From the NCBI GenBank assembly GCA_963678485.1, contig OY782882.1, positions 3,410,001 to 3,474,000 on the forward strand: a stretch of DNA of 64,000 nt, read 5' to 3'. Made by a program: the position numbers and the translations under genes. The notes beneath the pieces are model-generated. The model was not told the DNA's origin. It ran no database searches and worked only from the letters and a program-made list of their open reading frames with translations. Positions 43,490 to 51,447 of this stretch are shown here, one piece after another (the first letter of the stretch is position 1; every line of letters begins with the position of its first letter). The DNA comes from CALGYY01 sp963678485. GTDB lineage: Bacteria > Bacteroidota > Bacteroidia > Bacteroidales > CAIWKO01.

Positions 43490-44203
43490 TCAAATGCTAT
43501 CCCGCCTTTGGGCAAATAACCAATCATAAAAATCATCCTGTCTGAAACAGCGGGCGAGTTCGCTGTGTCCATAAGTATCGAAGATGGTCCATTTAAGTTT
43601 TTTTCCACCTCCATCACATTTTTTTATGGCTTCAACCAGATTCTCCGATTCGCTGAAAGGCACGGCTTTGTCCAGTCGTCCGTGTTCTATCCAAAGGTTC
43701 ACTTTGGCAAGATTGCAGGCATCACTCAGATTGCCCCCACCACACAAGGCAATGGCTCCGGCAACTTTATAGTAGTACTTTCCAACAAAATGCAGTACAC
43801 CATATCCACCCAGACTCATGCCTACCACATACAAGCGGTTGCTATCGGTGGTGTAATTTTTTTGTACGTATTCAATTACCTCCAACACCTTATCCGGATC
43901 CCAGCCCTGTCCCTTGGGAACCTGAGGTGCAACCACTATAGCTGGTATTTTGCGTCCGGCAACTATCTCTGTAATTACACCATATCCCTTAACCTGCTCA
44001 AGATTATCACCTGAGAGGCTGCGCCCATGTAAAAAAACAAGAATCGGTGGCTTGGATTTTAAAATACTGTCCTTAGGTAAATTCAGCCAAAAATGATAAG
44101 TGGTTTTTCCATGCACTTGTGATAGCTGAGCACTCATTTTCAGCGGCATCAACATCACCAACAACAGTAGAATCCACAGCAATTTAGTGTGTGCGATTTT
44201 CAT
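43490..44203 (-). CDS. Secreted alpha/beta hydrolase, esterase-like
   Basis: A 237-residue alpha/beta hydrolase with an N-terminal signal segment (about residues 8-26). The catalytic triad is visible: Ser130 in VGMSLGGYG, Asp178 in HGRLDKAV and His213 in TYGHSELA. FLHGRSLSGDN carries the oxyanion-hole region. It resembles the predicted esterase/prolyl-oligopeptidase-like group acting on esters or small peptides. It is convergent with the radical SAM gene (9 bases between stops). No promoter with TAnnTTTG is evident in the repeat-laden upstream region. Confidence 0.9.
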   Translation of the reverse strand: MKIAHTKLLWILLLLVMLMPLKMSAQLSQVHGKTTYHFWLNLPKDSILKSKPPILVFLHGRSLSGDNLEQVKGYGVITEIVAGRKIPAIVVAPQVPKGQGWDPDKVLEVIEYVQKNYTTDSNRLYVVGMSLGGYGVLHFVGKYYYKVAGAIALCGGGNLSDACNLAKVNLWIEHGRLDKAVPFSESENLVEAIKKCDGGGKKLKWTIFDTYGHSELARCFRQDDFYDWLFAQRRDSI

Positions 44204-44548
44204 CTATGATATTTTAGTGGGGTAAAGATACATTTTTCAGGGAACAAGCGGAAAAGTTGAGAAGTAGGAATACTATTCATAGAAAACAACAGGTTTTAAA
44301 ACCTTTCTTCAACTACGAATACCACGAATGAACGCGAATGAGTTCCTTTTGCAGCTATTGTTTGTAACATTAGCCATCAATATTAATTAAACGTATCAAT
44401 CATTTTGAACATCCGTGTATTAATAGTTTATAAGACCAATATCATTCGTACTTGAGGGTACTTTTACAGTATTGAAATTATGCGATGCTAATATTCAAAG
44501 CGTGTGCGCGGGCATGTCAAAGCAAGCGGGCGTGGGTGGGCTGTGAAT

Positions 44549-44721
44549 CGCCAACGGCACGCAAATCCGCAAGGGGCCAGACAGCGGCTTTTTCGCTGTC
44601 GGCTCTGTCGAAAACGACAAAAAGAAAATTCAATTAGCGAAATGAAGTTTATTATCACATTCAAGAACTGCCGTTAATTGGCGTTTTCGGCACTACCTTG
44701 CGTGATTTGCGGCCATTGGCG
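44549..44721. repeat. Inverted-repeat element with internal hairpins
   Basis: The left arm (44549-44574) and the reverse complement of the right arm (44696-44721) align over about 27 positions with one mismatch and two one-base gaps (CGCCAAnGGC... CGCAAATC ... CGCAAGG). Between them are hairpins GACAGCG/CGCTGTC at 44580-44600 and GTCG-AAAA-CGAC at 44607-44618. No ORF is contained. It could be a mobile non-coding element remnant or a structured RNA. Confidence 0.65.
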
Positions 44722-44762
44722 AGAGCGGGGGGATAGCATTTGGCTTTGACTAGAATTTTGGC

Positions 44763-44790
44763 TCCACCTTTTGTTCATGCAAAAGGTGGA
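44763..44790. repeat. Perfect 11-bp stem-loop
   Basis: TCCACCTTTTG and CAAAAGGTGGA pair perfectly around a 6-base loop TTCATG. No T-run follows on either strand, so it is not a canonical terminator. Confidence 0.7.
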
Positions 44791-44944
44791 ATTTAAAGAA
44801 TATAAACCACAAATTAAGTTGTGCTCTTATTAATTGTGACAATTCAGTATTGGTTTTTTTTAGTTGTGCTAAAAAACACCAATAACTATTTGTTGCTCCT
44901 CAATAATCCGGCTTGATCCTTTTTCAGCACATTCAAAACAACAC

Positions 44945-44971
44945 ATAAAAAAGCCGGATGAATCATCCGGC
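44945..44971 (-). terminator. Terminator of the B12 operon
   Basis: Stem GCCGGAT / ATCCGGC with a 5-base loop. On the minus strand it is followed by a six-T run. It lies about 90 bases past the stop of the last operon gene. Confidence 0.85.
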
Positions 44972-45062
44972 CTCTGTATCCGCGAGTGAATCCTACCCAA
45001 AATTCACGCAAAACGGACCCATAATGGAATATAAACGTGGCTCCGTTTTTCAATATTGTATG

Positions 45063-46097
45063 TCAATAAAAATAAAATTCTGAAGGAATAATGCCGGCTG
45101 CCAGTGTATCAATGGATGAACCATCAGAATTATACCTGTAAACGCGGCCATGCTGCACATAATCCAAGGCATCACTAGCGTAAATTGTCCCCGAATTGGG
45201 ATCAATTCCTAACCCATGGAATACACTGCTGTTCTGCGCAATCAATGCTGATCCCGGTAAAGCCCCGGCCGTTATTTCCATACTCCAAACCCCATGATTT
45301 AAGAAATAAATGCGCTCACCACTGCCATTAATACGCAATTTGTCCCAGATATCTAAATAATTCGATAAACTAAAACTATTAATGACTTGCTTTTGAATCG
45401 GATCGATTCGGTACAATGCGGCATTGATGGAGGGCGACTGGCTCCCTGCACACATCACCCAAAGCATGCCTTCTTTATCTTTAACAATGGAATTCGATGC
45501 AAAGCCAACAGCAATGCTATCAGTCACAGAATTTGTGACAGTGCTGATTAAATAAATGTAGGAAGTCCGTGTATTAGTTACAAACACTGTTTCTCCAATC
45601 ATAATCATTTCTTCGCTACTGCCCTTAAGAGGAATACTTCCGGTTTTCTGAAGATTCGAGAGATTAACGATATTTACAGTGTTACTATACAAATCAGAAA
45701 CATATGCTAGGGTTGAATTGATGGGCAGCATATATCGTGGTGAGGTCAATCCTGTAATGGTGCCCATCGAAGTAAATCCTGTCATTTCCACAACTTCAAT
45801 TTTGGCTGAGTTGTTTACCACCAGATATCCGCGGCCATTGAGTGTCGTCATCGATTGCACCACATCGCCCAAAGGACGCTGATTGATACTGGTGAATACA
45901 TCTGAAGTATATACGTTATCGGCAAACCGAAGATAGTCTATACGCGCATTACCCCATTGGTAGTTACCTTCATTAAGGATATACACTCCGCCATCAAGCA
46001 CAGGGGGTGTGACCGGGGGAGGATCATCTTTTTTGCATGATAGATGAATCATCATGAAAGTCAGAAGGAGTAAAGATGCTATGTTTTTTAATTTCAT
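45063..46097 (-). CDS. BtuG-like surface lipoprotein, DUF5074 / YncE-like beta-propeller
   Basis: A 344-residue lipoprotein: signal peptide, lipobox LSC, then KKDDPPP, a Lys/Asp-rich stretch after the cysteine like the surface-export signal of Bacteroidota lipoproteins. The mature part reads as a seven-bladed propeller: repeated GG-VYILNEGNYQWGNA, GRGYLVVNN, and TLAYVSDLYSN-type blades. DUF5074 and YncE-like proteins next to BtuB receptors include BtuG, the high-affinity cobalamin-binding surface protein of Bacteroides. Here it is the last gene of the riboswitch operon, overlapping the previous gene by 4 bases. BtuG function is inferred from position and fold; direct cobalamin residues were not identified. 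Confidence 0.83.
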   Translation of the reverse strand: MKLKNIASLLLLTFMMIHLSCKKDDPPPVTPPVLDGGVYILNEGNYQWGNARIDYLRFADNVYTSDVFTSINQRPLGDVVQSMTTLNGRGYLVVNNSAKIEVVEMTGFTSMGTITGLTSPRYMLPINSTLAYVSDLYSNTVNIVNLSNLQKTGSIPLKGSSEEMIMIGETVFVTNTRTSYIYLISTVTNSVTDSIAVGFASNSIVKDKEGMLWVMCAGSQSPSINAALYRIDPIQKQVINSFSLSNYLDIWDKLRINGSGERIYFLNHGVWSMEITAGALPGSALIAQNSSVFHGLGIDPNSGTIYASDALDYVQHGRVYRYNSDGSSIDTLAAGIIPSEFYFY

Positions 46098-47098
46098 TGC
46101 CTGATGATTTTTTTTGTGCAGATTCCCTGTTTCCCTATCAGTTGCAAAATATAAATACCTTCCGGAGTTTCGCTCAGGTCAAGCTGGATGCGGGTTTCAC
46201 CATCGTTAATGTCTTTTCTGAAAATTTCTTTTCCAAACAAATCATAAAGAATCATTACACTTCCTTGATTTACTGATGGATTACTAACCCACAATAATCC
46301 TTGCGTAGGATTTGGATACAACTGAATGTCGCCCGCAGTCCCATTTTCCGCAATAGTGTTGGTCTGATCCCAGATTACACCCACAGCATCAAGATCAAAA
46401 CCTCCCTGAGGAAACCCGGTAGGAAAGGGGTCGTTGATAATGTTTCCCGCTGTATCGTAGGTGGCATAGGCCTTTTGAATGGTACCAATCACATCGATGA
46501 TGCGAATGTGAGTGATTCGGGTGATGTCAAGACTCATGATGTGACTGAGTTCTTCAAGATCAAAGGGCGTTCCGTACATCCCACGGTATTTACCGGCAAG
46601 ATTGTTAATCTTCGTTGCATCCAGCGAATCGAAACCTGCAACCTGCACCGATGTATCAGTTAAAGAATGCGCAGGGAAGCGAAAAAAATTCTCACCATCA
46701 CTGCTTACTTCCACAAAGGCCAGCTCTAAAAAGTAATCATCGAAAGAATTCTCAAATACTGCAAAGTCCCATCCAGGGCCGTTTACAATGGGCCATGCAA
46801 AGGTGAGGGTTGCTATGCCGCCATCACCCAGACTCACAACTCCATTGGTTCCTGCCGGACCAATTGCCATTGAGCTATCGCCCACTGTAACGAAGCCCAT
46901 CGATGGTGTCGTGATATCCTGATATCCCCTGATAACACTGCAAGTGGTTGCCCATGCGACAAAGGCTGTACTGTCCTTGTACATGGCTGTGGTGCCCGCG
47001 TGTCCTACCGGAGGTGCATACTGCGCTTTAGTGCTTGATGAAATCAATAATGCACTTAAAACAAAAATATATGGAACTAAGAAGTTGTTTGCTTTCAT
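46094..47098 (-). CDS. T9SS-exported protein in the B12 operon, function unknown
   Basis: A 334-residue protein with a signal peptide ending near TKAQ, a beta-rich domain with a cell-surface flavour (AVFENSFDDYFLELAFVEVSSDG, and DLDAVGVIWD) and a C-terminal T9SS sorting domain (YPNPTQG, PEGIYILQL, KKIIRQ). In other Bacteroidota B12 loci an unnamed cell-surface protein with a similar DFAVFENSF segment lies beside BtuG and BtuB homologues; I recall this but could not verify it. It overlaps the BtuG-like gene by 4 bases and lies 3 bases after the upstream gene, so it is clearly in the operon. A role in cobalamin or corrinoid binding is inferred from context. Confidence 0.85.
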   Translation of the reverse strand: MKANNFLVPYIFVLSALLISSSTKAQYAPPVGHAGTTAMYKDSTAFVAWATTCSVIRGYQDITTPSMGFVTVGDSSMAIGPAGTNGVVSLGDGGIATLTFAWPIVNGPGWDFAVFENSFDDYFLELAFVEVSSDGENFFRFPAHSLTDTSVQVAGFDSLDATKINNLAGKYRGMYGTPFDLEELSHIMSLDITRITHIRIIDVIGTIQKAYATYDTAGNIINDPFPTGFPQGGFDLDAVGVIWDQTNTIAENGTAGDIQLYPNPTQGLLWVSNPSVNQGSVMILYDLFGKEIFRKDINDGETRIQLDLSETPEGIYILQLIGKQGICTKKIIRQ

Positions 47099-47101
47099 TG
47101 A

Positions 47102-48103
47102 TCAATGTGTTGCTTTGATAATGGTTTGACGATAGCTTCCCTCTGGAGTATTGAGTTGTAGCAAATATGCACCTTCCTCAAAATTACGTAAATCTAACGA
47201 ATAAACATCTCTGGCAATGATAGTGTTGCTCAATAGCACACGTCCACTCATATCCGCAAGACGAATGTTTATTGAGCCAGTAGTGGTGGGCATGTTAATC
47301 AACAACTCGTCGCTGGCAGGATTGGGATAACACTGCAGGGATTGAACATTTTCTTCTTTTATCGATGCGGGTGAATCAGCAGTGGTGAAATTATCAAAGA
47401 AAAAGAATGGAGGGGTGTTCATTCCGTACAAGCCATTATCAGTGGAGGACAACGAAAAGACCAAACTGTCAACATTTCCCAATGGTAGCAGGTTTACCCA
47501 TTGCCAATCATAAACAATATAATCCTGGGTATTATTAGAAAAACGATAATCAGCCAGATAGAAATCTACGCTGTCGTTGCCGAGTACTCCATTATACCAG
47601 GCTTTAATGGTGACTTTGAACCAGTCGGGATCGTTGCCGGTGCTGCCACCAAAGGCTTTGCAAAAGCCATCACCATACTTTAATGTATTTGCCGGATAGG
47701 TGCCGTTGGTAATATACATTCCCATCACTGCTTTGCCTGCGCCAGCACCAGTGAGTGTAAGTAGCGATCCTTGCTGACCGATTGCATAGGTGTTGGAATT
47801 CTCTGCACCAATTGCCGGGCGTGCACTGTACATGTTGAGATACGAACCGTCGCTGCTGTCGCGCATGCTGCTGTATGCAAATCCCATCGACCAGTAACCG
47901 CCATAGGTTGAATCATACAGATATGTGTTGGGGAAATAGGCATTGCCGCTGTTAAATCCTCCAGCATAATCGTCTCCATTGTAGACCGAGTCGAGTGGGA
48001 GGGCGAAGTTTTCGAAATCACTTACAGTTTGTGCAATTGCAAGGGTACTGCCTGAAAGCATGATTGCAGCGATAATAGATAATGTAATGAGTGAACGTCT
48101 CAT
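47102..48103 (-). CDS. DUF4465 protein with T9SS sorting domain (BtuH-like candidate)
   Basis: A 333-residue protein. Signal peptide ends near AIAQ. DUF4465 signatures: SDFENFALPLDSVYNGDDYAGGF, GGYWSMGFAYSS, and DWFKVTIKAWYNG with VDFYLADYR; the W-W-Y rich beta-sandwich is typical. A C-terminal T9SS sorting domain follows (YPNPASDELL, EGAYLLQL, IIKATH). I recall that B12-binding BtuH proteins of gut Bacteroides belong to this or a similar domain family and are lipoproteins; here a T9SS tail replaces the lipid anchor. It overlaps btuB by 4 bases (ATGA). B12 binding is an inference. Confidence 0.85.
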   Translation of the reverse strand: MRRSLITLSIIAAIMLSGSTLAIAQTVSDFENFALPLDSVYNGDDYAGGFNSGNAYFPNTYLYDSTYGGYWSMGFAYSSMRDSSDGSYLNMYSARPAIGAENSNTYAIGQQGSLLTLTGAGAGKAVMGMYITNGTYPANTLKYGDGFCKAFGGSTGNDPDWFKVTIKAWYNGVLGNDSVDFYLADYRFSNNTQDYIVYDWQWVNLLPLGNVDSLVFSLSSTDNGLYGMNTPPFFFFDNFTTADSPASIKEENVQSLQCYPNPASDELLINMPTTTGSINIRLADMSGRVLLSNTIIARDVYSLDLRNFEEGAYLLQLNTPEGSYRQTIIKATH

Positions 48104-50028
48104 TTAATTTGATTTTTTAAAGGTTTATTAAATTGAAATGTGATTGATGTCTTATAAGATCTACCGGGCATGGGAATCATAGCTATGGCTTGGTATTGCT
48201 GATTCCATATATTGTCAAGTGACAAGGTGGTAGTAAGGTCAATTGATGTTAATGAAATCCTTTTCGAAAGTTGCAAATCCCCGGTATGGAAAGCGCTCAG
48301 CCATTCGAGATTGTCGGAGCTTGTGTACCTGATGCCTGTATATTGATGATTATAGCTGAGTGCGAAATTGTGATAAGAGATTCGGACTCCGCCTGCAGCG
48401 CGATGTTCAGGGGTGTAGAGTAATTGCTTTCCTACTGAAGCATCTCCGACAAATTTCGCTTGCTGGTTGGTTGAACGCGTATAGCTGTATTGAGCCTGCG
48501 CATATATACTCAATTTTTTAATCTGATAATTAAGGCTGAATTCACTTTCGATACCGCGACTCCATACTTTTTGAATGTTTTGGGGTGTCCAGATTGAGGC
48601 CGAAGGCAACCAGACTATCCAATTATTTACCTTATAAGAATAGAGGGTCAATGCCACTTCCATCGTCAGGCCTTTGTGCCGAAAGGCTTGTTTTAAGCCA
48701 CTTTCCACAGTCCATCCCTCCTCAGCTTTGAGATCCGAATTGCCGCCCGGATTCCAAAACAAATCATTCATCGTTGGTATGCGATACACACTCGAGCCTG
48801 AACAATGCAGCGTAGAACCTTTGAATAGCGCGACTTCCAGTCCACCTGAGCATGCTGGCCATAAGGTTTGTGCTCCAATTTCTTCGCGTAAAGCGAGCGA
48901 GGTTTTTAGTTTATTATTTCTGGAATGAAATGCATGACTAATGTATAATGAGCCACGGTCGCGGCTTGTAACAGCTGCGTAGTTGTTTGAATGCACTTGT
49001 TCAAAGCTGTTGTTCAGACCAGCATTCAACATATTGAGTTTGCCCAACGCAATATTCACTTCGGCCTCTGTAATAGAATTCAGAAAATTATTTTTAGAGT
49101 CGATGGAGGTCAATTCTTTATAATAATGTTGATTCTCACTATTCAGCAAGCTACGGATGCTTAGCTGGACGCGGGATTTCATATATTTCCATTCAACTGA
49201 TCCACGTAAAATGCGATCGTCTTGTCCTGACGCTCCAAGATCTGCTGCCAGCACTACAGGAATTTCTCGCTGACTTTCCTGCCACCAAAAATTCAGTGCA
49301 AGCAATTGATATTTTCCTAGAGCAATCTGATGTCCGACCAGTATTCCGTATTCAGTCAATCCGGAATTTTTCATGGTGTCGGTAATACCTGTGCCGTTTA
49401 ATTTGTACTTAAAATGATTGGCTGCCTGATGATAAAAGGCTTTCACGGATGTAAATGTTTTTTTTGTTCCCATTGTGACAGCCATGTTTCCGTCGTACCA
49501 TGCAAAGCTTCCCAGACTTCCTGAAACGCTTGCGTGAAGCCCTGATCCAAACATAGGAGTATTATTAATATGGATGCTTCCGCCGATTGCACCGCTACCA
49601 AAGAGCGCGCAGGAGCCTCCTGTCTGCAGGCTGATATGATCGGCAAAACCAACGGGAAATAAACTTAGATCGGCACCACCGTTCATTGGACTTTGAAGAT
49701 TGAACCCATTCCAAACAGTCGCTGTATGAACTGCTGAAGTACCGCGCAGAGACACACTGCCAATTCCGTTAATACCATACTTTTTAATATAAACAAGGCC
49801 ATTGTTGGAAAGAAGGTCGGACAAGCTGGACTGACCATATTGAAGCATACTAATACTGTCAATACGATGAATATTATAGCCGGAGTGATAGTTTGTAAGT
49901 CGCGTAGATTGTATCTCTACTGGCGGAAGGGCAGAGGTGGTATCGGTCATACCCGGCTGAGCCATAGCATGAATACTGATGGTAATCAGTATTCCACAGA
50001 GTGTATATTTTAATCCTTTTCCACGCAT
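48100..50028 (-). CDS. btuB: TonB-dependent cobalamin receptor (BtuB-like)
   Basis: A 642-residue outer-membrane receptor. The ATG at 50028 (MRGKGLKYT) starts a signal peptide ending near AMAQ; the ORF extends 55 codons upstream through the riboswitch region, which is fortuitous. The plug domain carries the Ton-box-like VEIQSTRL near 45, a segment YGINGIGSVSLRGTSAVHTATVWNGFNLQSP and GGSCALFGSGAIGGSIHI. The barrel ends with an aromatic strand TSITFQFNK. A cobalamin riboswitch directly upstream makes cobalamin the likely ligand. First gene of a four-gene operon. Confidence 0.92.
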   Translation of the reverse strand: MRGKGLKYTLCGILITISIHAMAQPGMTDTTSALPPVEIQSTRLTNYHSGYNIHRIDSISMLQYGQSSLSDLLSNNGLVYIKKYGINGIGSVSLRGTSAVHTATVWNGFNLQSPMNGGADLSLFPVGFADHISLQTGGSCALFGSGAIGGSIHINNTPMFGSGLHASVSGSLGSFAWYDGNMAVTMGTKKTFTSVKAFYHQAANHFKYKLNGTGITDTMKNSGLTEYGILVGHQIALGKYQLLALNFWWQESQREIPVVLAADLGASGQDDRILRGSVEWKYMKSRVQLSIRSLLNSENQHYYKELTSIDSKNNFLNSITEAEVNIALGKLNMLNAGLNNSFEQVHSNNYAAVTSRDRGSLYISHAFHSRNNKLKTSLALREEIGAQTLWPACSGGLEVALFKGSTLHCSGSSVYRIPTMNDLFWNPGGNSDLKAEEGWTVESGLKQAFRHKGLTMEVALTLYSYKVNNWIVWLPSASIWTPQNIQKVWSRGIESEFSLNYQIKKLSIYAQAQYSYTRSTNQQAKFVGDASVGKQLLYTPEHRAAGGVRISYHNFALSYNHQYTGIRYTSSDNLEWLSAFHTGDLQLSKRISLTSIDLTTTLSLDNIWNQQYQAIAMIPMPGRSYKTSITFQFNKPLKNQIK

Positions 50029-50149
50029 AACAAGAGCTCCATCGTTGATGAACACTTTATGCTGTCGGGAAATATATGAAACGGAATAAAATGAATTATG
50101 CCACTTCACGCTTTTATCCCGAAAGCAGAGAATGATCAAACTATAACAA

Positions 50150-50312
50150 AATGGCAGGTCTTCTGACTTGCTCCTTCCGGAATGTCTTCCCATCTATACA
50201 GACAGTGACTGAGGTATTCCGGACCTTAATGGAGCTTACAGCAGCGGGAACTGTTCAGGATTCTCACCTGATTCCCTTTTATATCTGAAAATGATGTTTA
50301 CAGATATACCAT
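50150..50312 (-). promoter_or_regulatory. Cobalamin riboswitch
   Basis: On the minus strand the core reads AAAAGGGAATCAGGTGAGAA, then TCCTGAACAGTTCCCGCTGC and TGTAA, the diagnostic aptamer core, and ends with the B12 box AGTCAGAAGACCTGCC (50153-50168). A peripheral hairpin (ATATCTG / CAGATAT, 50281-50307) precedes the core. It controls btuB and the three genes behind it; expression should be high when cobalamin is scarce. I did not resolve whether the switch works by termination or by hiding the start. Confidence 0.96.
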
Positions 50313-50319
50313 TTCGCGG

Positions 50320-50327
50320 CAAAGATA
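50320..50327 (-). promoter_or_regulatory. -7 promoter box of the B12 operon
   Basis: TATCTTTG on the minus strand just upstream of the riboswitch; the transcript would begin within about 10 bases of the aptamer. Confidence 0.65.
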
Positions 50328-50431
50328 GACGAAAAAAATTGCGACGATTGTTAAGATGAAAAAAAAGTTTCTAACAGATATTAACCAAACGGTAATAAAT
50401 CATTGACCTTTAACCGGAAACGAGCAGCGCT

Positions 50432-51373
50432 TTATTTTACACGCACCTTCTGACCAATCTGCAGGACAGAACGGGAGGAGATGCCATTAAGCTGGCAAAT
50501 GCGAGCAACTGTAGTATTGTACAATGCGGCAAGGTGAGAAAGGGTTTCACCTTTCTTTATAGTATGATATGTGCCTTTGCCACTGGTATATGTTTGTGTG
50601 CTGTGATTACCAGTATTCTGGGTTGTGGTTGTTGTAGTAGTGGCCACGGTACGCGGAGGCTGAATATTATTGAAGGTATATTTGCATACCAGCAATGTAT
50701 CAGATTGCAGACAACGTTTTTCGAAGTCAATAATCTTACGCGGGTTGAACGGTGTTCCTAAATAACGTGTTTCAAAATGAAGATGAGGACCGGTACTGCG
50801 ACCAGTTGATCCTCCATAACCCAGGAGTTCTCCGGCTTTTACGTTTTGGTTCTCAACAACGCGATTCACCGACAAGTGCCCATATACTGTTTCTAATCCA
50901 TTGAAGTGTCGCACAACAATTACATTTCCATAGCCTTTATGATATTTTGAAATGCGCACTACCCCGTCAAAGGCACTCACCACACTGTCGCCAATGTCGA
51001 GATCGATATCCATTCCATAATGGAAACGACGATGCCTCCATCCATATTCTGAATTGATACCGCCTTTACGTGGCATACAGAATTTTCCTAGTGTTGCACC
51101 AACCAGTAAAATTGAAGTTGTGTCTTCTTTCTTAGTAAAATCTACCTGTGGATAATGTATATATTCATTGTCCCAATTTTCATAAACATCCGAGGCCGGA
51201 TGATACATGGAGTTGGAATCGTAAATATCATAGAAATGATTAGCTAAATCCAAACTGTCGTTGCGACTTTCGATGATGTTATATTCTCCGGTCTGTTCCT
51301 GGGCATTCACCTGGGTCAGGCTCATCAACACCATAGAAAGGATACTGAAGATCAGTCGGTTTATTTTTCCCAT
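50432..51373 (-). CDS. M23 metallopeptidase with C-terminal LysM domain
   Basis: A 313-residue envelope protein. The signal peptide ends near VNAQ. The LytM/M23 domain (about 90-205) has the zinc motif HYGMDIDLDI (His-x3-Asp) and the second motif HLHFETR, both intact, so it should be an active murein endopeptidase. A threonine-rich linker (TTTTTTQNTGN) leads to a C-terminal LysM domain (YHTIKKGETLSHLAALYNTT) that binds peptidoglycan. Cuts cell-wall crosslinks during growth or division. Own promoter about 60 bases upstream. Confidence 0.94.
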   Translation of the reverse strand: MGKINRLIFSILSMVLMSLTQVNAQEQTGEYNIIESRNDSLDLANHFYDIYDSNSMYHPASDVYENWDNEYIHYPQVDFTKKEDTTSILLVGATLGKFCMPRKGGINSEYGWRHRRFHYGMDIDLDIGDSVVSAFDGVVRISKYHKGYGNVIVVRHFNGLETVYGHLSVNRVVENQNVKAGELLGYGGSTGRSTGPHLHFETRYLGTPFNPRKIIDFEKRCLQSDTLLVCKYTFNNIQPPRTVATTTTTTTQNTGNHSTQTYTSGKGTYHTIKKGETLSHLAALYNTTVARICQLNGISSRSVLQIGQKVRVK

Positions 51374-51435
51374 AATAGTAATTAGGATGAAATCAATTTG
51401 TAAAAAAGATGGGCATAATCTCAGCCCCCGATATA

Positions 51436-51443
51436 CAAAGTTA
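51436..51443 (-). promoter_or_regulatory. -7 promoter box of the M23 peptidase gene
   Basis: TAACTTTG on the minus strand, about 62 bases upstream of the ATG. Confidence 0.5.
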
Positions 51444-51447
51444 CGAT

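Larger units (their letters stand above)
44204..45062. other. Large intergenic region with inverted repeats
   Basis: An 859-base gap with no convincing gene. In order it holds: CGAAT-rich tandem motif (TACGAATACCACGAATGAA region) at about 44310-44340; a 26-base inverted repeat (44549-44574 and 44696-44721) enclosing two smaller hairpins; a perfect 11-bp stem-loop at 44763-44790; a terminator for the B12 operon at 44945-44971; and a weaker inverted repeat AAAACGGA/TCCGTTTT at about 45010-45050. Composition is locally GC-rich in 44519-44610 and 44690-44735, unlike the AT-rich flanks, which suggests an inserted element. Confidence 0.7.
50029..50431 (-). other. Leader region of the B12 operon
   Basis: A 403-base gap between the 3' end of the M23 peptidase gene and btuB, both on the minus strand. 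It contains the operon's -7 box (50320-50327), the cobalamin riboswitch (about 50150-50312) and about 120 bases between riboswitch and ATG. No separate terminator for the M23 gene was found in 50328-50431. Confidence 0.75.

Noticed and set aside
43565..44014. 149-residue plus-strand frame over the esterase gene
   Set aside because: Antisense to an intact catalytic triad; no independent evidence.
44204..45062. Possible small genes in the 859-base gap
   Set aside because: No frame with a plausible start, composition or motif was seen; the region is better described as repeat and hairpin DNA.
50029..50193. Upstream open frame that would extend btuB by 55 codons through the riboswitch
   Set aside because: It contains the B12 box and has no signal peptide; the ATG at 50028 starts one.
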